Below are positions 5,272-5,467 of a DNA stretch of 5,467 nt, in pieces. The stretch is taken from contig NZ_JBEPWZ010000202.1 in the NCBI RefSeq assembly GCF_041642155.1, forward strand, positions 1 through 5,467, given 5' to 3'. Numbering within the stretch: position 1 is the first letter of the stretch; each line of letters begins with the position of its first letter. The notes beneath the pieces were generated by a model. It was not told the origin of the DNA. It worked only from the letters and a program-made list of their open reading frames with translations, and ran no database searches. Source of the stretch: Fodinibius sp041642155 (GTDB lineage: Bacteria > Bacteroidota > Rhodothermia > Balneolales > Balneolaceae). The position numbers were made by a program, and so were the translations under genes.

Positions 5272-5467
5272 ATGAAAATTTCGTACAACTGGCTCACTGA
5301 ATTTATAAACCTGGACTTATCCCCGCAGAAGACGGCCGAAAAACTCACGTTGATCGGTCTGGAAGTGGAAGAAGTTACCGCTTACGGCAGCATTCTGGAA
5401 GGCGTTGTCGTCGGTGAAGTGCTGGAAGTGAATGAACATCCCAATGCCGACCGCCTCCGCATTTGCC
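5272..5467 (+). CDS. pheT: Phenylalanyl-tRNA synthetase beta subunit, N-terminal part (runs off the window)
   Basis: The first 65 codons of the beta subunit, which partners PheS, supplies the editing site and helps bind tRNA-Phe. The beginning MKISYNWLTEFINLDLSP, followed by KLTLIGLEVEEV, is the standard PheT N-terminus. From about residue 44 (GVVVGEVLEVNEHPNADRLR) the EMAP/tRNA-binding OB-fold domain starts. The gene is cut by the window end; the full protein is normally about 800 residues. ATG 5272 is chosen because it gives this conserved start. No strong Shine-Dalgarno precedes it. Confidence 0.95.
   Translation, partial: MKISYNWLTEFINLDLSPQKTAEKLTLIGLEVEEVTAYGSILEGVVVGEVLEVNEHPNADRLRIC

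Overview
The window is a housekeeping translation locus from what looks like a member of the Bacteroidota or the related Rhodothermia/Balneolia lineage. The evidence for this is the gene order thrS-infC-rpmI-rplT, A/T-rich start regions mostly lacking a strong Shine-Dalgarno sequence, and protein sequences resembling that group. A UPF0182-type C-terminus at the left edge would fit the Rhodothermia/Balneolia side better than classical Bacteroidetes. The assignment is inferred from general familiarity; no database search was possible.

Layout, all on the + strand: (1) 1-112, the last 36 codons of an upstream gene, probably a UPF0182 membrane protein, followed by a strong GC-rich hairpin. (2) 113-530, a long non-coding stretch with small palindromes, a repeated element (copy A, 284-429) and a U-rich hairpin just before thrS. 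(3) 531-2474, thrS (threonyl-tRNA synthetase). (4) 2506-3066, infC (initiation factor IF-3), which appears to start at a non-canonical AUC codon. (5) 3196-3393, rpmI (L35). (6) 3394-3590, an unusually long rpmI-rplT gap holding the second copy (B, 3414-3557) of the repeated element. (7) 3591-3938, rplT (L20), followed by a good intrinsic terminator at 3956-4010. (8) 4148-5155, pheS, with a structured leader. (9) 5272-end, the first 65 codons of pheT.

The genes supply two aminoacyl-tRNA synthetases (Thr and Phe), the factor that proofreads start-site selection (IF-3), and two 50S proteins. The terminator after rplT suggests at least two transcription units: thrS-infC-rpmI-rplT and pheS-pheT.

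The genes are ordinary. The two signals worth attention lie outside them or at a gene edge. One is a roughly 145-nt intergenic element present twice in the same orientation, upstream of thrS and upstream of rplT, with conserved hairpins (about 78% identity over a 110-column hand alignment). The other is the AUC start of infC behind a clear Shine-Dalgarno sequence, which suggests IF-3 autocontrol like that known from the AUU start of Escherichia coli infC.
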